From assembly GCF_944391105.1 (NCBI RefSeq), contig NZ_CALXSK010000002.1, positions 62,001 through 126,000 on the forward strand: a DNA stretch of 64,000 nucleotides. Reading direction: 5' to 3'. The translations under genes and the position numbers were made by a program. Shown piece by piece: positions 9,535 to 18,968 of this stretch. Positions within the stretch are counted from its first letter, which is position 1; the number at the start of each line of letters is the position of its first letter. This DNA comes from an uncultured Victivallis sp. (GTDB taxonomy: Bacteria; Verrucomicrobiota; Lentisphaeria; Victivallales; Victivallaceae). The notes under the pieces were generated by a model. It saw only the letters and a program-made list of their open reading frames with translations, made no database searches and was not told where the DNA came from.

Positions 9535-10426
9535 TTATTTTGCAAGAGAATAGAGGGTCATCGCCGCGAGCATGAGAATCGCCATGATTGTACGGCGGGT
9601 CCACGCTTTTGCTCCGACCCGGGGTTCGAGCTTGTCGAGTCCCGCTTTGAGCAGCAGCAGACCGAGCAGCACGGAGATGAGTCCCCGGCTCGCCTGGATG
9701 ATGTTGCCGAACAACACCCCGATCGCCCCGAACGATGCGAAGAGAAAGATCATCGCCAGATACCACGAGACCGCATAAGGAACCGCGTCGACGAAACATG
9801 CGCGGGAACACTTCATCCGGAACAGCGCCAGACTCGAGACCGCTCCGAGGGCGGTGAACGCCGCCCCCGTCACCGCGATCGAGTTGAGGAACAGCCGGTC
9901 GCCCGGCATCCTCAGAATCATTCTCGTTTCCACGAGATCGGCCGTCGCATAGGCGAGGAGCGTCAGCAGCAGAAAGAGACATCCGCGCCGGTTCAACGGC
10001 CCCCCGGTGAAATTCATCCCGACCGCGGCCACGGTTGAGAGTCCGACTGCAAGGTACTGGAGTCCGTGCAGCGGCTGGTGCAGCAGTGTGATGCTGACCA
10101 CGGCGAGCACAACGATTTTCAGTCCGAGCAGGGAGCTCAGCCGCGAGGCTTCGATCTCATGCAGCGCCCGGAAGAAACAGAAATAGCCGACGTTGCTCGC
10201 TGCAACGAAGGCGGCCAGCAACACGAGAAACTCCCAGGTGAGCGGGAAACGGACGAACGGCAGCGTCACTCCCAGTGTGACCAGCCCGAAGAGGCACATG
10301 ACCGCCTGGGAACAGACAACCAGACGTCCGGGATCATGGTGCTTCAACACGAACCGGCGTGAAAATACGTAGGATGTCGACTGCAGAAACGCACTGAAAA
10401 AAACCGGCGAGGATTCCGAAAAACAT
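9535..10426 (-). pseudogene. EamA/DMT-family transporter, frameshifted near the start
   Basis: The body of the gene (10350 to 9535) encodes most of a DMT permease with many hydrophobic segments but has no convincing start. The proper start is an ATG at 10426 with AGGAG eight bases upstream, in a different frame. A run of seven T (minus strand, 10403-10397) lies between. Removing one T joins MFFGILAGFFSAFL to QSTSYVFSRRFV and the rest, giving a normal 296-residue permease; as written, the frame from 10426 stops after 30 codons. It is either an inactivating mutation, a slippery-run switch or a base-calling error. It lies 80 bp after the GH95 gene and could import or export that enzyme's sugar. 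Confidence 0.75.
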
Positions 10427-10485
10427 AGATCATTCTCCTGTGTAAAGAATTAATATACCACATGTTTTCCGAATTTTCTCCCCGG

Positions 10486-10504
10486 AAAAAGCGGATTTTT
10501 CCGC
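10486..10504 (-). terminator. Short hairpin terminator after the GH95 gene
   Basis: Minus strand GCGGA-AAAA-TCCGC followed by TTTTT, starting three bases after the GH95 stop codon. The stem is only 5 bp, so it may terminate partially and let some transcription reach the transporter. Confidence 0.5.
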
Positions 10505-10506
10505 AA

Positions 10507-12813
10507 TTACTGGTAGGCCGCGATGAACTGTTCGCGCAGCTCGACCTTGACCCGGCGCGAGAAACGCGGCGCCCGCAGCTCGACCGTAATCGGTTTCAGA
10601 GCCCGGATGCGCAATCCCGCGACACGGCTTTCCTTCCAGACCAGATCGAGAAAAACTCCGTTGCGCAGCCGAATTCCGGTAAGTTTTCCTTCGGTCCAGT
10701 TGGCGGGTGGAGCGGGCAGCAGGTCGACGATCATGATCCCGTCCTCCGTTTTCCGGTGACACTGCACGAGCATTTCGACAATTCCGGCCGGAATTCCGAG
10801 ATTCGCATCGATCTGGAACGGCGGGTGGGCGGAAAAGAGATTGGGATAGATTCCGCCGCCGGAGCCGGGACTGGTTTCCGCGGTGGAATCCACGGCTTGA
10901 AGGAACTCCCGCAACATGGTTTCGGTTTTTTCGCTGTCGCGGAACCGCGCCCAGAGTGCGAGGCGCCAGCACATCGCCCAGCCGGTACTGTGGTCGCCGC
11001 GCCGGATGAGGGAGAGCTTCGCAGCCTCGAATCGTTCCGGATCGTTTTCCGGCGTGAAAAGATCCGCCGGATAGACGCCGTAAAGGTGGGAGAGATGACG
11101 GTGATGGATTTCCGCCTCCGCGTAATCGTTGTCATATTCCAGAAGCTGCCCTTCGCTGCCGAGTCCGATGGGGCGCAGACGCGGAAGAGCACGTTCCAGT
11201 TCCGGGATCAGCGGATCGTCCAGTTTGAGTGTGCGGGCGCAGTCGATGAAATCCCGGAACGTCTCCCGGATGAGTTCCAGATCCATGCTTGTCCCTCCGC
11301 CGCAGACGGCTGCCACCTCTCCGGACGCAGGGTCGACAAACCCGTTTTCCGGCGAAGTCGCGGGGGAGGTGACCAGCTCCCCGCAGGAGTTTTCCACGAG
11401 CAGATCGAGTGCGAATTCCGCATTCCCCCGAAGGATCGGATACCATTCGCGCAGAAAGTCCTCATCACAGGTGTAGCGGAAATATTCCACCAGATGGCGG
11501 CAGAGCCAGAGGCCGCCGACCGGCCAGTACCCCCATCTGGCTTTTCCGCTGGCGGGGACACAGAAGCGCCAGAGGTCGCTGTTGTGATGCAGACACCAGC
11601 CGCGGGCGTGGTAATACTCTCTGGCACAGGTTTTTCCGGCCTCCGCCACTTCCCGGATGAAGCGGAACAGCGGCTCCGTGCATTCCGCCAGGTTGGTCGG
11701 CAGCGCGGCCCAGTAGTTCATCTGGAGATTGATGTTGGTCGTGTAGTTGCAGCCCCACGGCGCAAGCATGTGCGGATTCCAGATCCCCTGCAGATTCGCC
11801 GGCTGAGTTCCTGGACGGCTCGAAGCGATGAGCAGATATCGCCCGAATTGATAGAGCAGCGCCGCAAGAGCCGGTGAATTTGATTGCGCATACCGGATAA
11901 TTCGTTCATCCGTCGGGAGTTGATCGTCTTCCGAATCCGGCAGTTCAAGATACGAACGGCGGTAGAGCGGGCGATATTCGGCGAGATGCGCCTCCAGAAG
12001 TTCGGTTCCGGTCTGTTTCTCCGCCTGATCGAGATCCTCCCGGCAGCGGTCGGCGGGAAAGAATCCGCCGGGTTCCGTATCCCATCCGGTGAAATCACTT
12101 CGGATTGCGACGAGAAGCAGGGCGTCTCCGGTTCCGGTGAACCGAATGCAATCCTTTTCCGTGCAGACGGTTCCATCTTTTGAGACAACCCTGGCCCGAA
12201 TCTGGAAGCGGATTCCTTCCCTGCCATTTTCGTCGGATTGCCGGACAGCGTTACGGCGGGCGTGAATCGGACAGATGCCGTTCAGAAACAGATCGCCTCC
12301 CTCGGAGGCACATTCGTGCCGGATTGGTGAATCGAGCCGCAGCGTGAAGTCGCCGGTATTGCGGCAGCGCATAACCAGAACCTGCTGCGGGACCGAAACG
12401 AACCATTCGCAGGAGGATTCTCCGTTCCTGGTGGCGACGACCGCGCGGTCGAGGTCGAGTTCGCGCCGGTAATCGGCGGAGACGGCGGCATTCCCGAATT
12501 CGAGTTTCAGCGCCCCCGAAGGAAGGTATCCGGCGCAGTCATGACGCAGCATCTGTTCTGAAATGAATTTGTCCGCATCTGTCAACCTGTTCTCTTTCAG
12601 CAGATTGCGTGCTTTCTGAAGTTTTTCGTGATATTCCGGGTCAGAGAAGCGGCGCGGCCGCCCGGCCCAGAGAGTATCTTCATTGAGTTCGGCAACTTCT
12701 CTGGAGACGCCTCCGAAGATCATTGCGCCGATGCGGCCGTTCCCGATGGGCAGAGCTTCATTCCAGCACGAAGCCGGTTTCCGATAGAACAAGAGATGCT
12801 GATCGTGTGTCAT
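10507..12813 (-). CDS. Glycoside hydrolase family 95 (alpha-L-fucosidase-type), cytoplasmic
   Basis: Protein of 768 residues matching the GH95 layout: an N-terminal beta-sandwich beginning FYRKPASCWNEALPIGNGRIGAM with ELNEDTLWAGRP, an (alpha/alpha)6 barrel with PANLQGIWNPHMLAPWGCNY and NINLQMNYWAALPTNL, and the C-terminal FQIDANLGIPAGIVEML motif. GH95 enzymes release alpha-1,2-fucose or alpha-L-galactose from glycans such as host mucin or plant xyloglucan. There is no signal peptide, so it should act on imported oligosaccharides. The start has GGGGAGGTTACT directly upstream. It is divergent from the GH-like gene at 13058 and followed by a DMT transporter. Confidence 0.9.
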   Translation of the reverse strand: MTHDQHLLFYRKPASCWNEALPIGNGRIGAMIFGGVSREVAELNEDTLWAGRPRRFSDPEYHEKLQKARNLLKENRLTDADKFISEQMLRHDCAGYLPSGALKLEFGNAAVSADYRRELDLDRAVVATRNGESSCEWFVSVPQQVLVMRCRNTGDFTLRLDSPIRHECASEGGDLFLNGICPIHARRNAVRQSDENGREGIRFQIRARVVSKDGTVCTEKDCIRFTGTGDALLLVAIRSDFTGWDTEPGGFFPADRCREDLDQAEKQTGTELLEAHLAEYRPLYRRSYLELPDSEDDQLPTDERIIRYAQSNSPALAALLYQFGRYLLIASSRPGTQPANLQGIWNPHMLAPWGCNYTTNINLQMNYWAALPTNLAECTEPLFRFIREVAEAGKTCAREYYHARGWCLHHNSDLWRFCVPASGKARWGYWPVGGLWLCRHLVEYFRYTCDEDFLREWYPILRGNAEFALDLLVENSCGELVTSPATSPENGFVDPASGEVAAVCGGGTSMDLELIRETFRDFIDCARTLKLDDPLIPELERALPRLRPIGLGSEGQLLEYDNDYAEAEIHHRHLSHLYGVYPADLFTPENDPERFEAAKLSLIRRGDHSTGWAMCWRLALWARFRDSEKTETMLREFLQAVDSTAETSPGSGGGIYPNLFSAHPPFQIDANLGIPAGIVEMLVQCHRKTEDGIMIVDLLPAPPANWTEGKLTGIRLRNGVFLDLVWKESRVAGLRIRALKPITVELRAPRFSRRVKVELREQFIAAYQ

Positions 12814-12947
12814 AGTAACCTCCCCGTTAAATGATACCTCCTCGAAGTGCTTTCGTCAAGCGTGGTTGTGCAGTTTCCCGGAAAATATCCGGTTGATTCG
12901 GCAGGAACGCGATCAAATGACGTAAAAAACTGTCCGGGACGGCAATA

Positions 12948-12964
12948 TTGTCGATTTTTGCGCT
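12948..12964. promoter_or_regulatory. TTGTCGATTT-type motif shared with the 901 region
   Basis: TTGTCGATTTTTGCGCT here resembles TTGTCGATTTGTGC at 901-914 (13 of 14 positions). It lies 9 bp upstream of the -35 box of the divergent promoter at 12973. A common regulator is possible but untested. Confidence 0.3.
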
Positions 12965-12972
12965 TTCATGCC

Positions 12973-13001
12973 TTGATTTTTCGCGGGGGATCAACTACAA
13001 T
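12973..13001 (+). promoter_or_regulatory. Sigma70-like promoter upstream of the GH-like gene
   Basis: TTGATT (12973-12978), 17-bp spacer, TACAAT (12996-13001). Transcription from about 13008 would leave almost no leader for an ATG at 13019, which supports the ATG at 13058 as the start. Confidence 0.6.
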
Positions 13002-13057
13002 TATCATAATCGCAGAACATGAGTGCCGAAAATAACGAATCTGGAGGGAACCGCCGC

Positions 13058-15100
13058 ATGAGTGGCAGCTGGTATGGAGATCACTGCAATATCGGCATGC
13101 ACTACGATCTGCATGCGCGAAAGGAGGATACGGTACTTGGGACACGGGTTGACGACACGCTTGCGGAATTGCTTGGTGAGCTCGACGTCGACTTTGTTCA
13201 GACCGACTGCAAAGGACATCCCGGGGTTTTGAGCTGGTTCTCAAACCTGCCGGGATCGACGATGCCTCCCGGCCTTCGCCGGGATGCGCTCGCCGGCTGG
13301 CGCGAACAGACCCGGAAACTCGGTCTGCCGCTGCACTGCCACTACTCCGGGATCTGGGACAAGGCGGCAGGCGCCCGTTTCCCCGACTGGCATTGTCAAC
13401 TTCCTCCTGAGGCCCAGGTCGGCAGCGGCGGGCAGAACGTCGGCACGAACAATTCGCAGGAGATCATGTGTCCGAATCGCGGCTATGTCGATGGACTCAT
13501 GATCCCGCAGATGAGTGAACTCATTGAACGGTATGGAGTTGATGGATTCTGGGTCGATGGAGATCTGTGGGCGGTCCGCCCCTGTTACTGCGACCGCTGC
13601 CGTGCGCGTTTTTGCGAGGAGACCGGACTGGATCGTATGCCGGTTTCGGAGGAGGATCCGAACTGGTATCTGGTCTGGAACTTCATGCTGCGGAGCTTCA
13701 AGCGGTACGTAAGACACTACTGCGACGAGATTCACCGCCGTTATCCGGGTGTCAAAATCTGCTCGAACTGGCTTCAGACCTACCGCAATCCCGGCGAACC
13801 CGATGTGCCGACCGACTGGATCAGCGGGGACAACGCCCACCACTTCGGACTCGACACCTCCCGCTGCGAGGCGCGATTTCTGGAAACGCGCAACAAGCCG
13901 TGGGACATCATGTTGTGGACTTTCACCTGCAACAACGGGTTCGCTCTTCCGGAGTCTCCCTGGGTTTTCAAACCCGCTGAAATGCTTGAACAGGAGATTG
14001 CGGTTCTGCTCTCCTGCGGCGGCAACATCCAGCTCTATGAAACCTCGAAGATTCGAGACGGACGGCTTGTTCCGTGGCGAATCCGGCGGCTGCGCAAAGT
14101 GGTCGATTTCATCCGGGAGCGGCTGCCGGTCTGCAAACGCTCAAGATCGATTCCGCAGGTGGCGGTGCTGCACTCCGAAGTTCATTTCTACCGGCACGTG
14201 ACCGGGGTTAACCTTATGACAGGAGGGGATATAACGCCTGTCGACGGTGCGGTCATGCTGTTGCTTGAAAACCATTTTCACACCGATCTGTGTGATGAGT
14301 GGGCGCTGTTGCCCCGCCTTGCGGAATATCCGGTCGTCGTGGTTCCCGAGCAGTATGATCTTTCGGAAAAGATGGCGGAAGCCTTGAGACAATATGTAGC
14401 AGGCGGCGGCTGTCTAGTCCTGACCGGATCGGAAATCTTCGACCGGTTCGGTGCGGAGTTCATCGGAGCGGAATCCGTGAAGGTCGAACGCGACGCCACC
14501 TGGTTTGTTCCGGATGCCTCTGATGGAGCGACTCCGCTCTTCAGTCGGACGTTCCGGCTGCTGAAACCATCTGAAGCGGAAGGAGTCGGGGAGCTCTATC
14601 GTCTCGGCCGGGTCGGTGACGACGGCAGCGGTTTTCCCGCTGCGACGGTTTTACGGAAGGGCAGGGGCGTTGTCGCTTATATCCCGGCGGCGATCTGCCA
14701 CGATTTCGCATTCAACCGCGAGATCGGGATTCGGGAATTCTTCGGCTCTGTTGTGCGAAGTGCCGCATGCGGGCGGCTTGCCGTTGAATGCGATGGACCG
14801 AGCTGGGTCGATCTCTCGTTGCGGCGCAGCGGGGAAAACGAGATCCAGATCCATCTCATCAACCGTTCGACCGGCATTCCGAATCTGCCGAATCAGGGAG
14901 TCGTCGCGGAGATTCCTCCCGTCGGGCCGCTGACGATCCGGCTCCGGATGGAACAACGCCCCGACAAGGTCGTGGGCGCGTGGGAACGTGTTCCGGGGCT
15001 GGAGTGGGAGTGGCATGACGGGATTCTTACTGTCCGGCTGCCACAGCTTCGGCTTTACGAGGCGATTCTGGTGAATGAACCGGGCCGATCGACTTGTTGA
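13058..15100 (+). CDS. GH-like TIM-barrel protein with beta-galactosidase trimerization-like domain
   Basis: A 680-residue protein without signal peptide. The first 360 residues look like a glycosidase barrel: MHYDLHARKED, LPLHCHYSGIWDK, then YGVDGFWVDGDLWAVRPCYCDRC with CRARFCEETG, a Cys-rich segment seen in GH42-like and fucosidase-like barrels. Residues around 380-460 (LAEYPVVVVPEQYDLSEK, LRQYVAGGGCLVLTG) match the GATase-like trimerization fold that follows GH42 barrels, and a beta-rich tail ends the protein. GGAGGG at 13043 precedes the ATG. Divergent from the cytoplasmic GH95 gene, it probably works on the same intracellular oligosaccharides. The specific activity is unknown. Confidence 0.72.
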   Translation: MSGSWYGDHCNIGMHYDLHARKEDTVLGTRVDDTLAELLGELDVDFVQTDCKGHPGVLSWFSNLPGSTMPPGLRRDALAGWREQTRKLGLPLHCHYSGIWDKAAGARFPDWHCQLPPEAQVGSGGQNVGTNNSQEIMCPNRGYVDGLMIPQMSELIERYGVDGFWVDGDLWAVRPCYCDRCRARFCEETGLDRMPVSEEDPNWYLVWNFMLRSFKRYVRHYCDEIHRRYPGVKICSNWLQTYRNPGEPDVPTDWISGDNAHHFGLDTSRCEARFLETRNKPWDIMLWTFTCNNGFALPESPWVFKPAEMLEQEIAVLLSCGGNIQLYETSKIRDGRLVPWRIRRLRKVVDFIRERLPVCKRSRSIPQVAVLHSEVHFYRHVTGVNLMTGGDITPVDGAVMLLLENHFHTDLCDEWALLPRLAEYPVVVVPEQYDLSEKMAEALRQYVAGGGCLVLTGSEIFDRFGAEFIGAESVKVERDATWFVPDASDGATPLFSRTFRLLKPSEAEGVGELYRLGRVGDDGSGFPAATVLRKGRGVVAYIPAAICHDFAFNREIGIREFFGSVVRSAACGRLAVECDGPSWVDLSLRRSGENEIQIHLINRSTGIPNLPNQGVVAEIPPVGPLTIRLRMEQRPDKVVGAWERVPGLEWEWHDGILTVRLPQLRLYEAILVNEPGRSTC

Positions 15101-15147
15101 GATCGTGCCTTGCTTATTATTGTTTATTAACGACAGGAGGAAAATTC

Positions 15148-15723
15148 ATGAAAATCAAGAAGATGTCGCTTCTCGCCGCTATTGTCGCCGCGGGAGGACT
15201 CTCGGCCGCGGACATCGAGCTGCCGAAGCCGGAAATCACCGGCGGGATGCCGCTGCAGGAGGCGTTGGCGAACCGGCGCACCGACCGGAAGTTCAGCAGC
15301 AAACCGCTTTCGCGTGGGATGCTTTCGAATCTGCTCTGGTCGGCGATCGGCGTGAACCGTGCCGACGGCAAGAGGACGGCGCCGACCGCCCGCAACCAGC
15401 AGGAGATCACACTTTACGTCTGCATTCCGGAGGGGACGTTCCGCTACGATGCGGCGGCGAACAAGCTCGTGCAGACCTCGGAGAAACGGGCCGGAGACGC
15501 GCCGCTCATGTTGATTTATGTAGCTGATCTTGCGAAACTTCCGGAGCGGCTCTGCCATGTGGACTGCGGCTTTGTCGGCCAGAACGTCTATCTTTTCTGT
15601 GCCTCGGAGAAACTTGCGACGGTCTTCCGCGGCAGTTTCCGCGAAGGCGACTACAAACCGCTGCTTGACTTGAAGGGAAAGGAGAAAATTCTCTACGTAC
15701 AGGCGGTCGGTTTCCCGGAGTAA
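15148..15723 (+). CDS. Nitroreductase-family (SagB-like) exported protein
   Basis: Protein of 191 residues with a signal-like N-terminus (MSLLAAIVAAGGLSAADI). The nitroreductase/ThcOx core is visible: LQEALANRRTDRKFSSKPLSRGMLSNLLWSAIGVNR, then TAPTARNQQEITLYVCIPEGTF, and VGQNVYLFCASEKLATVFRG. Family members use FMN to oxidise or reduce small molecules or peptide heterocycles. An exported form is less usual, and FMN would have to be carried out or loaded in the periplasm. AGGAGG lies at about 15136. The gap to the preceding gene is 47 bp, and a strong terminator follows. Confidence 0.8.
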   Translation: MKIKKMSLLAAIVAAGGLSAADIELPKPEITGGMPLQEALANRRTDRKFSSKPLSRGMLSNLLWSAIGVNRADGKRTAPTARNQQEITLYVCIPEGTFRYDAAANKLVQTSEKRAGDAPLMLIYVADLAKLPERLCHVDCGFVGQNVYLFCASEKLATVFRGSFREGDYKPLLDLKGKEKILYVQAVGFPE

Positions 15724-15740
15724 GCCGGTTCTGTATAGGA

Positions 15741-15809
15741 AACACCCGCCCGGTGTCGCCGGCGATTCGGCTTGTGGCACCGGACGGGTGTTGTTGTTTG
15801 TTGTTCTTT
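15741..15809. terminator. Bidirectional terminator between nitroreductase and GH51-like gene
   Basis: A 15-base arm AACACCCGCCCGGTG (15741-15755) pairs with 15778-15792, one mismatch. On the plus strand a T-rich stretch (TTGTTGTTTGTTGTT) follows. It closes both the plus-strand gene ending at 15723 and the long minus-strand operon. Confidence 0.85.
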
Positions 15810-17356
15810 CACTTTGCGCGGCAGACCAGGAGCGTGACGCTGCCTGCGGGAAGCCGGATGGTTTTCGCATCTTCCGCCGTTCCCTTGCGGTAGTGGATGG
15901 CGATCGGCTTGTCCACGGCGGTGTTCACCTCCGACACGGAGTCGGCGGTCAGCGTGTAAACATGCTCCACCGTTCCGCCTGCGAGATCAAGCGAGAGCTC
16001 CCGGTCGGTGTCCGGCAACCGGTTGGTCAGTACGACATACCGTTTCCCATCCTGTTCGACTGCGACGGCGGAGAGGGAGAGTTTTCCGTCGAATGCGGTT
16101 CCCGCTCCCCGCAGCTCCTGACCGATCACCTTGCCTCCGAAGGGAATGAGTTTATAGAACTTGAACAGTTCCGCCAGACCGGTCGCGTAAACCTTTCTGC
16201 TGTACGGATCCGGATAGAACATCCCCCAGGGGCCGCTCGAACAGGCGTGCATGGTCATTGCCGCCACTTCGGGCCGCGCCAGCATGCGATTGAACCATTC
16301 GCTGACGGCCAGACACCCTTGCAGGGCATGGGTTTTGTACCAGGAGTTTTCCCAGCGGCCCGGTTCTCCGCCCGGCCAGAGACCGTGTTCGGAGATGAAG
16401 ATCCGGATTCCCGGGTTCGAGCTGGAGGCGATATCGTCCCGAATGACATCCAGATAATTGTCAATCACGGAGATGGGGTATCCGTGATAATATGGATGGA
16501 ACGCAAAATAATCGATTTCATCCGCCAGTTCGGCAAGCAGTTTGCGATGCCACTCCTTCCAATGTTTGTTCTGCGTCTCATGCCACGGGGCGGTTGCCGC
16601 GTGCGGCGCGAATTTCGCGTCTGGAACCACGGAACGAATCGCTGCCATGACTTCCTTGCAGGTCTGGACATATTTGTCCGCAGTGAGCTTCTGGGAGCTC
16701 CAGTCGGTTTCGTTGCCGAGTTCCCAGATGGCGACTTTGACTGGATCGGGGAGTCCCCATTCGATCCGTTTCCTCCCCCATTCGGTTGAGGCGTCTCCGG
16801 TCAGAAACTCCGCGATCTCGCGCGCCTGGCGGGCACATTCCGCGTCTCCGACGCTGACCATGATATCGAACTGCGCTTCGGGATCGACCGCAAGAATGGA
16901 ACGGATGGTTTCGACGGGACCGGTGACCTGAATGCGTTCCGGCGCCCAGGAGGCCTGTTTATGTTTGACACGTTCGGCGAGGGGACCCGAGGCGAATTTC
17001 CAGTTGTCCTTCAGCAGCCAGAGCCGGTTCAGCGGCAATGGAACGCCGCGGGCAGCATCGGTGAAATCCGGGAGAATTTCCGGATACGGTTTGCCGGGAA
17101 CCTCGGCCGCCATGCTGATGCCGTCCTGAGCGGCAAAGTCGTAGGAGAGTCCGAACATCTTCGCGTCATAGTCGCGAATTGTTTTCTCTGGAAGCAGCCG
17201 GAACTCCGCCGGGAGCTCCTTCTCGGAGCGGTGAATCGGCTCTTCCAGAATGATGTTGTCATATTCATGCCCCGCCCCGATTTCCGCGGCTGGTCCGAGC
17301 AGCGGTGCGACTCCCAGCAGCATGGAGATCAGCGCACAAAATTCAGTTCTTGTCAT
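15809..17356 (-). CDS. Secreted GH51-like (alpha-L-arabinofuranosidase clan) glycosidase
   Basis: Exported protein of 515 residues, last gene of the lacI operon. After the signal peptide ([19 protein letters not shown]) comes a TIM barrel with the clan GH-A acid/base motif WELGNETDW (Glu216) and a probable nucleophile Glu323 in [11 protein letters not shown]-terminal beta domain ([18 protein letters not shown]) follows, as in GH51 enzymes, suggesting action on arabinose- or related sugar-containing glycans. The ATG at 17356 has GGAAG upstream and overlaps the preceding pseudopilin by 14 bp, implying translational coupling. Confidence 0.75.
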   Translation of the reverse strand: MTRTEFCALISMLLGVAPLLGPAAEIGAGHEYDNIILEEPIHRSEKELPAEFRLLPEKTIRDYDAKMFGLSYDFAAQDGISMAAEVPGKPYPEILPDFTDAARGVPLPLNRLWLLKDNWKFASGPLAERVKHKQASWAPERIQVTGPVETIRSILAVDPEAQFDIMVSVGDAECARQAREIAEFLTGDASTEWGRKRIEWGLPDPVKVAIWELGNETDWSSQKLTADKYVQTCKEVMAAIRSVVPDAKFAPHAATAPWHETQNKHWKEWHRKLLAELADEIDYFAFHPYYHGYPISVIDNYLDVIRDDIASSSNPGIRIFISEHGLWPGGEPGRWENSWYKTHALQGCLAVSEWFNRMLARPEVAAMTMHACSSGPWGMFYPDPYSRKVYATGLAELFKFYKLIPFGGKVIGQELRGAGTAFDGKLSLSAVAVEQDGKRYVVLTNRLPDTDRELSLDLAGGTVEHVYTLTADSVSEVNTAVDKPIAIHYRKGTAEDAKTIRLPAGSVTLLVCRAK

Positions 17357-18011
17357 AATACCAGTCTTCCTTTCTCTGAACCCCATCGGGCCGTTCGTTG
17401 CGTTTCACATGGCCGACGTGGCCGTCTATGTAGGCGGTGTTGGCGCCGTTGTTGTGTTTGGCGGCGAGGCTGTTGTCTGTACCGTTATACCAGTTCCACA
17501 ACGCCCAGTCTCCGGCATTGTAGTAACCATCATCACGAATGGAGTCAATGAGGAAAATCATCCGGGACGGGTTTCGTTTAACCTGTTTGAAGGAGGAAAA
17601 AGGAGTGGAAGTCCCATCCAGAGTAAAACTGTACTGTGCGTGATTCATCCCGTAGGATTCGTGATTATCCTTGAGAGAGACCGGGCACTCAGATGCTCCG
17701 TAGCCGTTCCATTCCCATGTTACTTTTGAGGTTGGGCGCGCCAGAAAACCGGTTCCGGCGAGAACCAGCCAGTGCGGCGTATTTTGCCGTACATTCCCGT
17801 CGTATATCATGGTAAGCTTATTTCGGGCAAACGCGTCAAAGCTCTGCTCATACATGATATGCGCGGTCATGAGCTGTTTGAGATTGTTGGTGCAGGCGAC
17901 GGTTTTGGCGCGGTCGCGCGCCTGATTCAGCGCGGGCAGCAGCATGGCGGCGAGAATCGCGATGATCGCAATTACCACGAGGAGCTCGATGAGGGTAAAT
18001 TTTGATTTCAT
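17343..18011 (-). CDS. Pseudopilin-type protein with H-x9-DG motif
   Basis: A 222-residue protein beginning [21 protein letters not shown] and [18 protein letters not shown]. The end carries the H-x9-DG type motif ([20 protein letters not shown]) of the DUF1559-like pseudopilins common in Planctomycetes and Lentisphaerae. It overlaps the following GH51-like gene and lies 16 bp after the secreted protein at 18028. AAAGGA precedes the ATG. Co-transcription with glycosidases suggests a role in surface presentation or anchoring (inference). Confidence 0.9.
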   Translation of the reverse strand: MKSKFTLIELLVVIAIIAILAAMLLPALNQARDRAKTVACTNNLKQLMTAHIMYEQSFDAFARNKLTMIYDGNVRQNTPHWLVLAGTGFLARPTSKVTWEWNGYGASECPVSLKDNHESYGMNHAQYSFTLDGTSTPFSSFKQVKRNPSRMIFLIDSIRDDGYYNAGDWALWNWYNGTDNSLAAKHNNGANTAYIDGHVGHVKRNERPDGVQRKEDWYYDKN

Positions 18012-18027
18012 GAGCGGAATCCTTTCG

Positions 18028-18918
18028 TTATTTCAGAAAAAGCGTCTGGTCTGCGATGGTGAGTGAATTTTCCTTGAGCGAGTTACGGATGACCCGGCCG
18101 CCGCGCCAGCCGTCCGGCAGCTTCCAGACGAGCTGTGAAGCGTGTGGCGCGAGGTGGACGATCGCCAGTTCGGAAGCGTTTTCCGGAATCGGATTGGAGA
18201 AGGGAACCTTTTCTCCGGCTTTGTTGAGCATCGTGAATTCGAGCGTGCGGCTGCCAGCCGGCAACTTGATTCTGGTCGCCGGCAAAATGGCGATATAGGC
18301 GATTTTGGCGCTTCCGTAGCTCTGAAGCAGCGTGTTCGCATGATTCCATTCCTGCCCCTTGTAACCGCGCCAGAGGCCGTCGCCGGAGAGCTTGAGAACG
18401 GAGATCGGAAGTTCCCGGACTTCCTCCGACCACTCGCCCTTTTTTCCGACCGTGATATTCTGATATCCGGAGCCGTTCGGGTGCAGCGTGAAGGTGATTC
18501 CTCCATACAGTTTACAGGCGATCCACGCTCCGCGCGACGTTGCAACGGGAAGAGAAATTCCGCCGTTATCCGATGCAACGGTCAGGAGCGGCTGATAATT
18601 TTCTGTGATTTCCGCTACTGGGACGCCATCCTGAATGCCGGCTTTGGGCATGTTCCAGACGCCGTCCCGCTGGTGATTGCCGGGCAGAAGCCCCGGCGAG
18701 AGGTGACCGGGCTCGCCGAAAACGCGGATCGCAACGTTTTCCATTTTAAGCAGATCGCTGCTTTTCCCCTTCTCGGCGCCGCCGATGGCCAGATCGAAAG
18801 TTCCGGCCGCATCGTCCCGGAGTTTGGCGCCGTCGATCGACTCCCAGCCCACCGGGGCGGCCGATAATGCCGCTCCGAGCAGAATGGCTGCCAGCGTGGA
18901 AATTGATTTTTTTGCCAT
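18028..18918 (-). CDS. Secreted protein of unknown function
   Basis: 296 residues with a clear signal peptide ([16 protein letters not shown]). The rest is predicted beta-rich with no motif I recognise; stretches such as [21 protein letters not shown] and [19 protein letters not shown] suggest a carbohydrate-binding-like sandwich. It lies between the 1525-residue glycosidase (50 bp) and a pseudopilin (16 bp) in the lacI operon. AAGGAAG precedes the ATG. The function may be glycan binding, but this is a guess from context. Confidence 0.8.
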   Translation of the reverse strand: MAKKSISTLAAILLGAALSAAPVGWESIDGAKLRDDAAGTFDLAIGGAEKGKSSDLLKMENVAIRVFGEPGHLSPGLLPGNHQRDGVWNMPKAGIQDGVPVAEITENYQPLLTVASDNGGISLPVATSRGAWIACKLYGGITFTLHPNGSGYQNITVGKKGEWSEEVRELPISVLKLSGDGLWRGYKGQEWNHANTLLQSYGSAKIAYIAILPATRIKLPAGSRTLEFTMLNKAGEKVPFSNPIPENASELAIVHLAPHASQLVWKLPDGWRGGRVIRNSLKENSLTIADQTLFLK

Positions 18919-18968
18919 ATTTCTTCCTTTCCTGTTAGCGCGCTGAAAATAGCGGTTCTGAATCGGGA

